This document shows positions 37,064 to 45,085 of a DNA stretch of 64,000 nt, piece by piece. Made by a program: the position numbers and the translations under genes. Within the stretch, counting starts at the first letter, position 1, and each line of letters opens with the position of its first letter. The notes beneath the pieces were generated by a model. The model ran no database searches. It saw only the letters and a list, made by a program, of their open reading frames with translations, and had not been told where the DNA came from. The DNA is from JAFAFN01 sp963707555. GTDB lineage: Bacteria > Actinomycetota > Acidimicrobiia > Acidimicrobiales > Microtrichaceae. Location of the stretch: contig CAVPQM010000030.1 of NCBI GenBank assembly GCA_963707555.1, forward strand, positions 124,001-188,000, written 5' to 3'.

Positions 37064-37621
37064 ATGGCTGATCAGCACACGGCGGCGGCGCTCGCGCCCC
37101 ACGATCTCACCCCGGCGCGTCGGCGTCGGGTGCGACCGGCACAGGTGGCACTCGGAGCGCTCGCGATCGTCGCCATGTTCCTGCTCGCGGCGTGTCAGCC
37201 CCCGCCGCCCGCCTTCCCCGACGCGCCGTTCGACTCGGGATCGGGCCGCCGGCTCATCTACTCCGTCGAGCAGCAGCGCGTCTGGTGGGTCGACGAGCAC
37301 GAGGTCGTGGTCAACAGCTACCTGGTCTCGGGTCGTGCCAACACGCCGCGACCGGGGCACTACGCCGTGTTCTCGAAGAGCCGGCACACGACGTCGCTCA
37401 ACGGCGCGTCGCGCATGGAGTTCATGGTGCGCTTCACCTGGGGCAACTCCGCTGCCATCGGGTTCCACTCGATCCCCGTCGACCGGCGCGGTCGCCCGTT
37501 GCAGAGCGAGGCCGAGCTCGGCCAGTACCGGTCCGCCGGGTGCATCCGTCAGCGCTACGCGGATGCCGCGGGTCTCTACGACTTCGCCCAGGTCGGCACC
37601 CCGGTGGTGGTCGTCAAGTGA
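37064..37621 (+). CDS. L,D-transpeptidase-like lipoprotein
   Basis: A 185-residue exported protein with a single hydrophobic segment ending in LLAAC (lipobox cysteine about residue 43) and a YkuD-type catalytic domain. The signature is IGFHSIP (catalytic His) and RSAGCIRQRYADAAGLYDF (catalytic Cys), which form 3-3 peptidoglycan cross-links or attach proteins to the wall. ATG 37064 is preferred over ATG 37055 because AGGGA sits at a better distance. Its stop overlaps the next gene's GTG. Confidence 0.82.
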   Translation: MADQHTAAALAPHDLTPARRRRVRPAQVALGALAIVAMFLLAACQPPPPAFPDAPFDSGSGRRLIYSVEQQRVWWVDEHEVVVNSYLVSGRANTPRPGHYAVFSKSRHTTSLNGASRMEFMVRFTWGNSAAIGFHSIPVDRRGRPLQSEAELGQYRSAGCIRQRYADAAGLYDFAQVGTPVVVVK

Positions 37622-38433
37622 GCGACGGTCCCCAGACCGACACTCCTCGGACCGAGGAACTCGCCCAGCACCTGGGCTCGCTGTTCGACCTGACCGGACA
37701 GGTCGCGGTCGTCACCGGCGCCTCGTCGGGCCTCGGCGACCGGTTCGCCCGGGTCCTGCACGGCGCCGGCGCCCACGTCGTGGTCGCGGCGCGTCGCGCG
37801 GACCGCCTCGAGCAGCTGCGCGACGAGCTCGGCGACCGGGTGCTCGCGGTCACCGCCGACCTGACCGATGCCGCCGATCGCGAACGCCTGATCGCCACGG
37901 CGGTCGAGGCCCACGGCCGACTCGACGTCGTCGTCAACAACGCAGGCACCAGCGACCCCACACCAGCCGAGGCCGAGACGCTCGAGCGCTTCGGTGCGTC
38001 GGTCGAGCTCAACCTGGTCGCTCCGTTCCACCTGTGCCAGCTCGCCGCAGCGCACATGTTGCCGGCCGGGCGGGGCAGCATCGTCAACATCACCTCGATC
38101 CTCGGGTCGGTCGCGTCGTCGCCGATGAAGGACGTCGCCTACTGCTCGTCCAAGGGCGGGCTGTCGAACATGACCCGCCAGCTCGGCTGCGAGTGGGGCC
38201 GCAAGGGAGTGCGCGTCAACGCGCTCGCACCCGGATGGTTCCCCTCGGAGATGACCCAGGCGGAGATGTTCGACGACGAGGGCGGCGCACAGTTCATCGT
38301 GCGCAACACGCCGATGGGTCGACCCGGCGAGCTCCATGAGCTCGACGGCGCCCTGCTCTTCCTGGCGGGACCCGCCTCCAGCTACGTGACGGGTCAGATC
38401 CTGGCCGTCGACGGCGGTTGGCTGGCCCGCTGA
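37618..38433 (+). CDS. SDR-family oxidoreductase
   Basis: A 271-residue classical short-chain dehydrogenase. TGASSGLG nucleotide-binding motif near residue 37, NNAG near 109, catalytic Ser in NITSILG and Tyr-Lys in AYCSSKGG, and LAPGWFPSEM and the C-terminal SYVTGQILAVDGGW. NAD(P) preference leans to NADP by the ARRADR basic patch. The GTG start overlaps the transpeptidase stop (GTGA). Substrate not known. Confidence 0.9.
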   Translation: MSDGPQTDTPRTEELAQHLGSLFDLTGQVAVVTGASSGLGDRFARVLHGAGAHVVVAARRADRLEQLRDELGDRVLAVTADLTDAADRERLIATAVEAHGRLDVVVNNAGTSDPTPAEAETLERFGASVELNLVAPFHLCQLAAAHMLPAGRGSIVNITSILGSVASSPMKDVAYCSSKGGLSNMTRQLGCEWGRKGVRVNALAPGWFPSEMTQAEMFDDEGGAQFIVRNTPMGRPGELHELDGALLFLAGPASSYVTGQILAVDGGWLAR

Positions 38434-38445
38434 ATCGGGCCCGCT

Positions 38446-38465
38446 GCGGTCGGTCGGACGACCGC
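38446..38465. terminator. Hairpin between convergent genes
   Basis: GCGGTCG and CGACCGC arms with a six-base loop, in the 39-base gap between the SDR and the thioredoxin-like gene. Confidence 0.45.
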
Positions 38466-38472
38466 CGCGGCG

Positions 38473-38994
38473 TCAGCCCGCTGCTTCGACCGGCGGGCCC
38501 TCGACGGTGGACCCGTCGGCTGCGGAACCTGCGAACGCTGTCGGGTCACCCGGCTTCGGGTAGAGCGGCTTGCTCCACGACATCATCGTCGCCAGGTTGT
38601 CGGTGATCGGGTGCCACTCGTCGGGGTTCCAGCCGTTCGCGAGGCCGATGACCGAGAGGTCGTTGCCGACGTGCACGAGGGCGGGGATCTGCTCGACGCC
38701 GAGGCCCTTGACCAGCTCGCGATCGGGGTCGCAGAAGGTCAGCAGGCGCTGCTCCCACGGTCCGAGGAACGCCCGGGCGTCCTCCTCGTCGGCGGTGACG
38801 ATCCACGCGGTGCGGCAATCCGCGCCCATGAACTCCTCGAGGATGCGTCCCGCGGTCTCGAGGATCCACGAGCTCTCGTAGGTGTACGGGTCGAGCACGA
38901 CCGCGACCAGGTGGAACATCGTCACCTGGTCGGCCAGGGTCAGGCTCTCGCCGCCGAGCGGATGGAGGGGGAGGTCTGCCGAGACGGTTGCCAC
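38473..38994 (-). CDS. Thioredoxin-fold protein without active-site cysteines
   Basis: A 173-residue protein with the strand order of AhpC/TlpA-like thioredoxin folds (FHLVAVVLDPYTYESSWIL, TAWIVTADEEDARAF, EQIPALVHVGNDLSVIGLANGW, with the cis-Pro site as QIPALV). Where a redox CxxC should be, it reads YTYESS; the two cysteines present lie elsewhere. So redox catalysis is doubtful and a structural or regulatory role is more likely. GTG 38994 is preceded by TACCTT at seven bases (39002-39007, minus strand). Confidence 0.65.
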   Translation of the reverse strand: MATVSADLPLHPLGGESLTLADQVTMFHLVAVVLDPYTYESSWILETAGRILEEFMGADCRTAWIVTADEEDARAFLGPWEQRLLTFCDPDRELVKGLGVEQIPALVHVGNDLSVIGLANGWNPDEWHPITDNLATMMSWSKPLYPKPGDPTAFAGSAADGSTVEGPPVEAAG

Positions 38995-39120
38995 GGGCGA
39001 GAAGGTAGCGCGCCGCACCCCCTCGGAGCAGATCCGGGCCGGGCCACGGTCGACGCGACGGTCGCCGTTGCGGACCGGCGGCGTCGACGCGCCGCCGTTC
39101 CGGTCCGCGCGGAGCGGTCG

Positions 39121-39126
39121 TACACT
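39121..39126 (+). promoter_or_regulatory. Leaderless -10 hexamer, IF-2B-like gene
   Basis: TACACT six bases before the GTG at 39133. Confidence 0.5.
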
Positions 39127-39132
39127 TCCGGC

Positions 39133-39933
39133 GTGCATCCCATCGAACGACTCCGCTACGTCGCCCGTTCACAGGGCGCGCCGGCCGAGGTGCTGGTGAG
39201 CGAGTCCGCGATCGCCCTCGGGGCGTTCCGCGACGACCCGGCGGGCATGGTGGCGGCGTGCCGACGGATCGTCGACCGTCACCTGACCTGCGGCCCGCTG
39301 TGGTGGCTGTGCGCCACCATGCTGTGCTCCCCGGAGTCGATGGCCGACGGCCGCCGCGCGGCCGAGGCGCTGCAGGACGACCCCACCGGGGCGTTGCTCG
39401 CCTCGGAACTGCCGATCGACGCGACCGTCACGGTCGTCGGGTGGCCCGAACAGGCCGCCTCGGCGCTGCGCCGCCGCGGCGACGTCGAGGTGCTGGTCGT
39501 CGACTCCGACGGCGAGGCCGACGAGGTCGCCCGACAGCTGGGCCACCTGGACGTCGACGCCGTCGCCCTGGCGGGTCGCAACGTCGCCGCCGCGGTGCGG
39601 GCGTCGCAGCTGGTGCTCGTCGACGCGTTCGCCGTCGGACCCGATGCGGTGCTGGCCCCGGCGGGTTCGGCGGCCGCTGCAGGGGTGGCGCACGCGCACG
39701 GTGTGCCGGTGTGGGTCGTGGCCGGTGTCGGCCGGCTGATGCCGGAGCGGATGTTCGACGCGATGGTGGACCGCTGGTCCCAGGGCGTCGATCCGCTGGT
39801 CGCCGCCGAAGAGGTCGTGCCGTTGGCGTGGGCGGATCGCGTCGCCGGTGTCGCCGGCGTGCTCGACGTCGAGACGGCGTTGGGGCACACCGACTGCCCG
39901 GTCGCCCCGGAGCTGCTCCGCCTGGCCGGCTGA
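39133..39933 (+). CDS. IF-2B-like (eIF2B/MTNA superfamily) protein
   Basis: A 266-residue protein resembling the initiation-factor-2B/methylthioribose-phosphate isomerase superfamily in its C-terminal half: VRASQLVLVDAFAVGPDAVLAPAGSAAAAGVAHAHGVPVWVV is the typical nucleotide/sugar-phosphate pocket. In bacteria such proteins act on ribose phosphates; the catalytic Cys and Asp pair of MtnA is not evident. The stop codon lies inside a 24-base tandem repeat. Function uncertain. Confidence 0.65.
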   Translation: MHPIERLRYVARSQGAPAEVLVSESAIALGAFRDDPAGMVAACRRIVDRHLTCGPLWWLCATMLCSPESMADGRRAAEALQDDPTGALLASELPIDATVTVVGWPEQAASALRRRGDVEVLVVDSDGEADEVARQLGHLDVDAVALAGRNVAAAVRASQLVLVDAFAVGPDAVLAPAGSAAAAGVAHAHGVPVWVVAGVGRLMPERMFDAMVDRWSQGVDPLVAAEEVVPLAWADRVAGVAGVLDVETALGHTDCPVAPELLRLAG

Positions 39934-40016
39934 GGCAGCGCCAGCCTGGCCGGCTGAGGCAGCGCCCGCCTGGCCGGCTGAGGCAGCGCCCGCCTGGCCG
40001 GCCGGGGCAGCACCAG
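39921..40016. repeat. Four 24-base tandem repeats
   Basis: Unit CCTGGCCGGCTGAGGCAGCG plus four bases, copies at 39921, 39945, 39969 and 39993. The first copy encodes the last residues and stop (LAG, TGA) of the IF-2B-like gene; the last copy is diverged. No spacers. Confidence 0.9.
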
Positions 40017-40035
40017 CCGGTCGGATGGGGGTTGG

Positions 40036-40041
40036 TACAGT
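40036..40041 (+). promoter_or_regulatory. Leaderless -10 hexamer, GT4 leader
   Basis: TACAGT seven bases before the leader-peptide ATG at 40049. Confidence 0.5.
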
Positions 40042-40048
40042 CCCGCCG

Positions 40049-40084
40049 ATGAGGTTCGTCGCCGTCGACCCCGGAGCATCCTGA
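40049..40084 (+). CDS. 11-residue leader ORF upstream of GT4
   Basis: ATG at 40049 opens MRFVAVDPGAS and stops in TGATG, where the last A is the first base of the glycosyltransferase ATG at 40084. Together with the -10 hexamer this makes the leader the first translated frame of the transcript, so the enzyme is reached by reinitiation. It may be only a coupling device. Confidence 0.5.
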   Translation: MRFVAVDPGAS

Positions 40085-41220
40085 TGCGGGTGCTCGTCGT
40101 CACGAACGACCTGCCGCCCCGTGTCGGCGGCATCCAGTACTACGTCGACCAGCTCTGTCGAGGCCTGGTCGACGCCGGTGACGACGTCACGGTCTACGGA
40201 TCGACCCACGAGGGCGCCGACGACTGGGACCGCACCGCGCCGTACCGGGTGGTGCGTGACGACACCCGGACGTTGCTGCCGACCCCGACCGTGCTGCGCC
40301 GCACCCGTCGGCTCATCGAGCACACCCGTGCCGAGGTCGTGGTGTTCGGCGCGACGTTCCCGCTGGGTCTGCTCGGCCCGCGGTTGAAGGCCCGGACCGG
40401 GGTGCCCTACGTCGGGTTCACCCACGGACTCGAGGTCTCGACGGCCCGCCTGCCGGGAGGTGCTCGGCTGCTGCGGTCGATCGGCGCGGACGCCGCTGCG
40501 GTCACCTACGTGTCGCACTGGTGCCGCGACATCCTCGAACCGGCCTTCGGCTCGGGACCCGCGCACGCCATGTTGCCCCCGGCGGTCGACCCGGCGGTGT
40601 TCCACCCCGCGGTCGACGGCGAGCCGGTGCGGACCCGGTTGGGGATCGGCGACGAACCCGTCGTCGTGTGCGTCTCGCGTGTGGTCGAGCGCAAGGGCCA
40701 GGACCAGCTCATCCGTGCGCTGCCCGAGCTGCGACGCAGGGTCGAGGGCGCTCGCCTCCTCGTGGTGGGCGGTGGCCCTCACGAGCCCGAGCTGCGGCTG
40801 CTCGCCGCGTCGCTGGGTGTGTCGGAGTGGGTGACCTTCGTCGGCGAGGTCAGCGACGCAGAGCTGCCAGCCCACTTCGCGGCGGGCGACGTGTTCGCCA
40901 TGCCCTGTCGCGAGCGTCGCAACGGTCGTGAGGTCGAGGCGTTCGGCATCGTGTTCATCCAGGCCCAGGCCATCGGCCGACCCGTCGTCGCGGGTGACAT
41001 CGGCGGCGTGCCCGACGCGCTCGCCGCGAACCGCACCGGAGTGCTCGTCGACGGCGAGGATCTGACGGCGGTGACCGACGCGGTGGCCTCGTTGCTCGGA
41101 GACCCCGACCGGGCGACGGTGATGGGCGCCGCGGGCAGCCGCTTCGTGCGCGACGGATTCACCTGGGATCGGCGAACCGCAGACTTGCGCGAGCTGCTGG
41201 CATCGGTCGTGGACGCCTGA
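40084..41220 (+). CDS. GT4 glycosyltransferase, PimB-like mannosyltransferase
   Basis: A 378-residue GT-B enzyme of family 4. It has VTNDLPPRVGGIQYYVDQL at the start, GVPYVGFTHGLEV, the donor-binding core CVSRVVERKGQDQLI and VVGGGPHEPELR, and MPCRERRNGREVEAFGIVFIQAQAIGRPVVAGDIGGVPD; the last stretch matches phosphatidylinositol mannosyltransferase PimB of actinobacteria especially well. Expected to transfer mannose from GDP-mannose to a phosphatidylinositol mannoside on the inner membrane face. No neighbouring cell-wall genes confirm it. Confidence 0.83.
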   Translation: MRVLVVTNDLPPRVGGIQYYVDQLCRGLVDAGDDVTVYGSTHEGADDWDRTAPYRVVRDDTRTLLPTPTVLRRTRRLIEHTRAEVVVFGATFPLGLLGPRLKARTGVPYVGFTHGLEVSTARLPGGARLLRSIGADAAAVTYVSHWCRDILEPAFGSGPAHAMLPPAVDPAVFHPAVDGEPVRTRLGIGDEPVVVCVSRVVERKGQDQLIRALPELRRRVEGARLLVVGGGPHEPELRLLAASLGVSEWVTFVGEVSDAELPAHFAAGDVFAMPCRERRNGREVEAFGIVFIQAQAIGRPVVAGDIGGVPDALAANRTGVLVDGEDLTAVTDAVASLLGDPDRATVMGAAGSRFVRDGFTWDRRTADLRELLASVVDA

Positions 41221-41320
41221 CCCACCCGACGTCACCCGTCCTTGCGCGGACAGTCGACCGGGGACTACAACGACGGGCCTGACGTCCCGGGCGAGGGCGT
41301 TGCGGATGGGGGAATCGAAG

Positions 41321-43897
41321 ATGCGTACGAAGGCGACCGCACTCGCGTGCGTGGCGGCAGGTGTGCTCCTGATCGCTGCCTGCACCACACCGACCACGCC
41401 GGGGACCGGAGGACCGACGACCAACCTCGCGCCGCTCGCAGTGCTGACGGCGACGCCGACGGCCGGGACCGCGCCGCTGACGGTCGAGTTCTCCGCTGCG
41501 CTCAGCACCGACCCCGACGGCACGATCGTCAGCTACCTGTGGAACTTCGGTGACGGCACCACGTCGACCGACGCCGAGACGTCGCACGACTACGACGAGC
41601 CCGGCAGCTACACCGTCACGCTGCGCGTGACCGACGACGGCGGGCTCACCAGCACCGATGTCGAGGTCATCGAGGTCAGCGAGGGCTTCGACAGCGTCGT
41701 CCTGGTCGACGACGCGGGCACCGACAGCGAGACCTGCGGTGACCTGGCCGCTCCGTGCGCGTCGATCGCCCAGGGCATCGCCCGCGCCGGAGAGCAGGGC
41801 AAGTCCGATGTCTACGTCGCCGAGGGTTCCTACGGCGCGTTCGACGTCGTGGCCGGCGTGAACGTCACCGGTGGGTACGCCGACGGCTTCCAGGGCACGT
41901 CGGGCACGACCGAGGTGACCGGGTCGTTCCATCCCACCTCGGGTGTGTCCGCCGCGATCCGCGCCGCGGGTGTCTCGACGCAGACCCGCATCTCTCGACT
42001 GACCGTCCGGGGCGCCGACGAGTCCGCCCAGGGCCGTCCCGCCTACGCCGTCCACGTCGCCGGCACCGGTGCCGGCCTCCGTCTCGAGGGCATGGAGATC
42101 CACGGTGGCGAGAGCGGCACCGCAGCGACGGGCGTGCTCGTCGACGGACCTTCGACGGTCGGCATCGACGCCAGCAACATCACCAGCGGCACCGCGACCG
42201 GCGCCGGCAACAGTGCCTACGGCGTGCGTGCGCTCTCGGGCGCTGTGGTGAACATCTCCGGTGGCTCGGTCAGCGCCGATGACGGGATCGCCGGCGCCGC
42301 CGGTGGCGCCGCTCCTGCGGCACCCGGCGCGGCCTGCAACGGTGCCGGCGGCGGCAACGCCGGCGGTCCGTCGTCCCCCGGCAACGGCGGCGGCGGTTGT
42401 GCCGGCAACTCGCGGACCCAGTCGGGAGCGGGCGGCCGCGGCGGTGACTACAGCGGTTCCGGTTCGGCGGGCGCGAGCGTGAACGGCGCCCTCGGTGGCA
42501 ACGGCGGCTGCGGCAGCCTCTTCGGCTGCGGCACCGACGCCGGCGGTGGCGGAGCGGGCAGCAGCGGCGCTGCGGGCGCCGGTGGCACCGGCGGCAACGC
42601 GGCGATCGGTGGCACCTCGACCTACCTCGGTTCGAACGGCACGTCCGGCTCGGCCGGCGGTGACGGCACCGGTGGCGCTGGCGGCGGTGGCGGCAAGTCC
42701 GCCTCGGCGTCCGGTGGCGGCGGTGGCGCGGGCGGTGGCGGCGGTACCGGTGGTGCTGCTGCGACGATCGGTGGCTCTGCCGGTGGCGGTTCCTTCGGTG
42801 TCTACGGCTCGGACGCCTCCCTCGCGCTCACCGGTGTCGTCGTGATCGCCGGCTCCGGTGGCAACGGCGGTGCCGGTCAGGCAGGCGGTCCCGGTGCCGC
42901 GGGTGGCTCCGGTGGCGGCGGCGGCACCAGGTCCTGCTGCCTCGCCGGTGGCGGCGGTGGCGGCGGCGGCGGAGCCGGCGGTGCCGGTGGTGGTGGCGCC
43001 GGTGGCGGCGCGGCTGGTCCGTCGGTCGCAGTGCTGCATCGCGGCACGGGCTCGCTGACCATCAGCGGTGCATCGCTGTCGGCGGCTCCTGCCACGATCG
43101 GTGGCGCCGGTGGTGCGGGCGGAATCGCTGGTGCCGGTGGCGCCGGCGGCTCCGGCACACAGGACGCAGCGAACGGCTCGTCGGCTCCGGCGGGCAACGC
43201 CGGAACGGCCGGGTCCGTCGGAGCGGTCGGCCTGAGCCTGGGCAGCTGGGACAACGGCGTGACCACCGAGCCGTCGAACGAGACCCCGACCACGACGACG
43301 TCGTCGACCACGACGACGGTGCCCGCAGCGACCACGACCTACACGCCGGTGTCGATGACGTGTCAGACGACTGCGTCGGGTCAGACGCGGGTGAACGCAC
43401 ACCCGACGGGCGCCACCGTGAAGGCGCCCACGACGGTGCAGCAGGGCTCGACGTTCCAGGTCGAGCTCACGCCCGATCCCATGTCGGTCCCGACCAGTGG
43501 CGAGGGCTACCCGATCAGCTGGATCGCGAACCTCAACGTCAGCTTCCTGATCCCGGCGGGCACGACCTTCGTGAGTGCCTCGACCTCGGGTGGCAGCAAC
43601 CTCGGTTCCGGAGCCGTCTCGGCGGCGGTGAACGGCGACGACGTGCGCCTGACCGTGCCGGGTCAGCTGTCCCCCGGAACGACGGCGGTGCTGCCGAAGG
43701 TCACCGTGACCCTCCAGGCCACCGGCGCAGTCGGCACGAACGTCACGACGAAGTTCGGGGGTGCCTCCTACGGCGATCCCGGCACCACGTTCCAGACCCG
43801 CGTGACCGGTATCCCGCTGCTCGGATCGGTGACCTCGAACTCGAACTGCTACGCGCCGACCAACCCGGTGCTGAGCACGACTGCCATCGTCGACTGA
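41321..43897 (+). CDS. Glycine-rich PKD-domain surface lipoprotein
   Basis: An 858-residue exported protein. Lipobox LLIAAC places the lipid cysteine at about 21. A PKD domain (about 37-125, with FSAALSTDPDGTI and YLWNFGDGTTST), a beta-helix-like part (about 130-320), a long glycine-rich region (about 323-613) of GGAGG/GGNGG units interrupted by a few Cys pairs, a Thr-rich linker and a C-terminal beta domain. The glycine region resembles mycobacterial PE_PGRS composition but has no PE domain. A GGGGGAA site precedes the ATG. Likely surface adhesion or matrix; not testable from sequence. Confidence 0.8.
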   Translation: MRTKATALACVAAGVLLIAACTTPTTPGTGGPTTNLAPLAVLTATPTAGTAPLTVEFSAALSTDPDGTIVSYLWNFGDGTTSTDAETSHDYDEPGSYTVTLRVTDDGGLTSTDVEVIEVSEGFDSVVLVDDAGTDSETCGDLAAPCASIAQGIARAGEQGKSDVYVAEGSYGAFDVVAGVNVTGGYADGFQGTSGTTEVTGSFHPTSGVSAAIRAAGVSTQTRISRLTVRGADESAQGRPAYAVHVAGTGAGLRLEGMEIHGGESGTAATGVLVDGPSTVGIDASNITSGTATGAGNSAYGVRALSGAVVNISGGSVSADDGIAGAAGGAAPAAPGAACNGAGGGNAGGPSSPGNGGGGCAGNSRTQSGAGGRGGDYSGSGSAGASVNGALGGNGGCGSLFGCGTDAGGGGAGSSGAAGAGGTGGNAAIGGTSTYLGSNGTSGSAGGDGTGGAGGGGGKSASASGGGGGAGGGGGTGGAAATIGGSAGGGSFGVYGSDASLALTGVVVIAGSGGNGGAGQAGGPGAAGGSGGGGGTRSCCLAGGGGGGGGGAGGAGGGGAGGGAAGPSVAVLHRGTGSLTISGASLSAAPATIGGAGGAGGIAGAGGAGGSGTQDAANGSSAPAGNAGTAGSVGAVGLSLGSWDNGVTTEPSNETPTTTTSSTTTTVPAATTTYTPVSMTCQTTASGQTRVNAHPTGATVKAPTTVQQGSTFQVELTPDPMSVPTSGEGYPISWIANLNVSFLIPAGTTFVSASTSGGSNLGSGAVSAAVNGDDVRLTVPGQLSPGTTAVLPKVTVTLQATGAVGTNVTTKFGGASYGDPGTTFQTRVTGIPLLGSVTSNSNCYAPTNPVLSTTAIVD

Positions 43898-43951
43898 GAC
43901 GACGGGTCGGGCTCGGCCGCCCGGTTCGACGGGGTCGAACTCACCTGGGAG

Positions 43952-43983
43952 CTCGGGGGCGTCACGTGCGTGACGCCCCCGAG
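43952..43983. terminator. Strong hairpin between convergent genes
   Basis: Perfect 14-base arms (CTCGGGGGCGTCAC and complement) with loop GTGC, between the glycine-rich lipoprotein and the epoxide hydrolase. Serves both directions in principle. Confidence 0.75.
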
Positions 43984-43995
43984 TCGCGACCGGAC

Positions 43996-44997
43996 TCAGC
44001 CGAACCGGCGACCCAGCCAGTCGACGAGCAGGTCGTTGACCTGCTCCGGCGCTTCCTGCTGGACCCAGTGACCGGTCTTGCCGACGGTGTGCATCTCGAG
44101 GTCGGAGCACATGTCGTGCATGCCCGCAGCGAGCGCGGGCGGCAGCGCCGGGTCCCACTCGGAGCAGATCATCAGCGCCGGCAGGTCCAGGTGCTGCGTG
44201 CCGACGGTCGGGTGGGCCAGCGCGTTCGCGTCGATGTTCCGGTACCAGTTGATGCCGCCGCGGAAGCCGGTGCGTGCGAAGGTCGACGTGTAGTGCTCGA
44301 GCTCCTCGTCGTTGAGGATCTTCGATCCCACCGAAGGCAGCGACGCCAGATCGATGAACGGGTTGAACGACGCGCCGCCGCGGTCCATGCCGAGCGAGGC
44401 GAGCTCCGCCGGGTCGGTCCCGCCGACGGTCAGCTTCTCGAAGACCAGTCTCGGGTCGCGGTCGAGGACGGACTCGGCGACGCCGGGCTCCTGGAACCAG
44501 AGCATGTACATCTTCTCGGGGTCGTCGCCGAAGACCGAACGCAGGAAGTCCGTCGTCGGGAACGGCGTGTACGGCGTGCACACGCCGACGACCCCCGCGC
44601 AGCGCTCGGGGAACAGCACCGGCATCGCCCACGCGACGAAGCCGCCCCAGTCGTGTCCGACGAAGACCGCACGGTCGACCTCGAGGGCGTCGAGCAGGTC
44701 GGCGAGGTCGCCGCACAGGTCGCCGAGCCCGTAGTCCTCGACCCGCTCGGGGATGGTCGAGTCGCCGTAGCCCCGCTGGTCGGGAGCGATCGCCCGGAAG
44801 CCGGCATCGGCGAGTGCCGGAAGCTGGTGACGCCATGAGTAGGCGAGCTCCGGGAAGCCGTGGCACAGCACCACCGCGGGCCGATCGGTGCCGACACCGG
44901 CTTCGTGGACGGCGAGTCGGACCGTCGCTCCCGAGCTCCCCTGGGGTGCGTTCGCCCCCGAGAGCGTGTGGTGGACCGGGAGCGGGAATGCAGTCAT
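43996..44997 (-). CDS. Epoxide hydrolase-like alpha/beta hydrolase
   Basis: A 333-residue enzyme. HGFPE with the HGxP oxyanion motif near residue 46, the nucleophile elbow GHDWGGF (Asp about 115) as in epoxide hydrolases and haloalkane dehalogenases, cap tyrosines in YMLWF and TGFRGGINWYR, the acid in CSEWDP and the final base in TGHWVQQE. Asp nucleophile plus cap tyrosine in INWYRN favours epoxide hydrolysis. AACGTA on the plus strand (TACGTT on the gene strand, 45004-45009) is six bases from the ATG, the leaderless pattern. Confidence 0.88.
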   Translation of the reverse strand: MTAFPLPVHHTLSGANAPQGSSGATVRLAVHEAGVGTDRPAVVLCHGFPELAYSWRHQLPALADAGFRAIAPDQRGYGDSTIPERVEDYGLGDLCGDLADLLDALEVDRAVFVGHDWGGFVAWAMPVLFPERCAGVVGVCTPYTPFPTTDFLRSVFGDDPEKMYMLWFQEPGVAESVLDRDPRLVFEKLTVGGTDPAELASLGMDRGGASFNPFIDLASLPSVGSKILNDEELEHYTSTFARTGFRGGINWYRNIDANALAHPTVGTQHLDLPALMICSEWDPALPPALAAGMHDMCSDLEMHTVGKTGHWVQQEAPEQVNDLLVDWLGRRFG

Positions 44998-45003
44998 CGC
45001 GTC

Positions 45004-45009
45004 AACGTA
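45004..45009 (-). promoter_or_regulatory. Leaderless -10 hexamer, epoxide hydrolase
   Basis: TACGTT on the minus strand, six bases before ATG 44997. Confidence 0.45.
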
Positions 45010-45085
45010 GCGGCGCGGGCGGCGACGCCGCCGCGGTTCACTCCGTGCACCTCGGTCGGCCCTCGCCTGCGCTAGACCATCGGGC

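Noticed and set aside
39921..40016. CRISPR array
   Set aside because: The 24-base repeats have no spacers and one contains a gene stop; the same holds for the 14- and 15-base repeats at 18308 and 45245-45391. No cas genes.
41159..44866. Leftward open frame of 1235 codons
   Set aside because: Antisense to the glycine-rich lipoprotein and the GT4 gene; low-complexity Gly/Ala/Arg translation, no family features.
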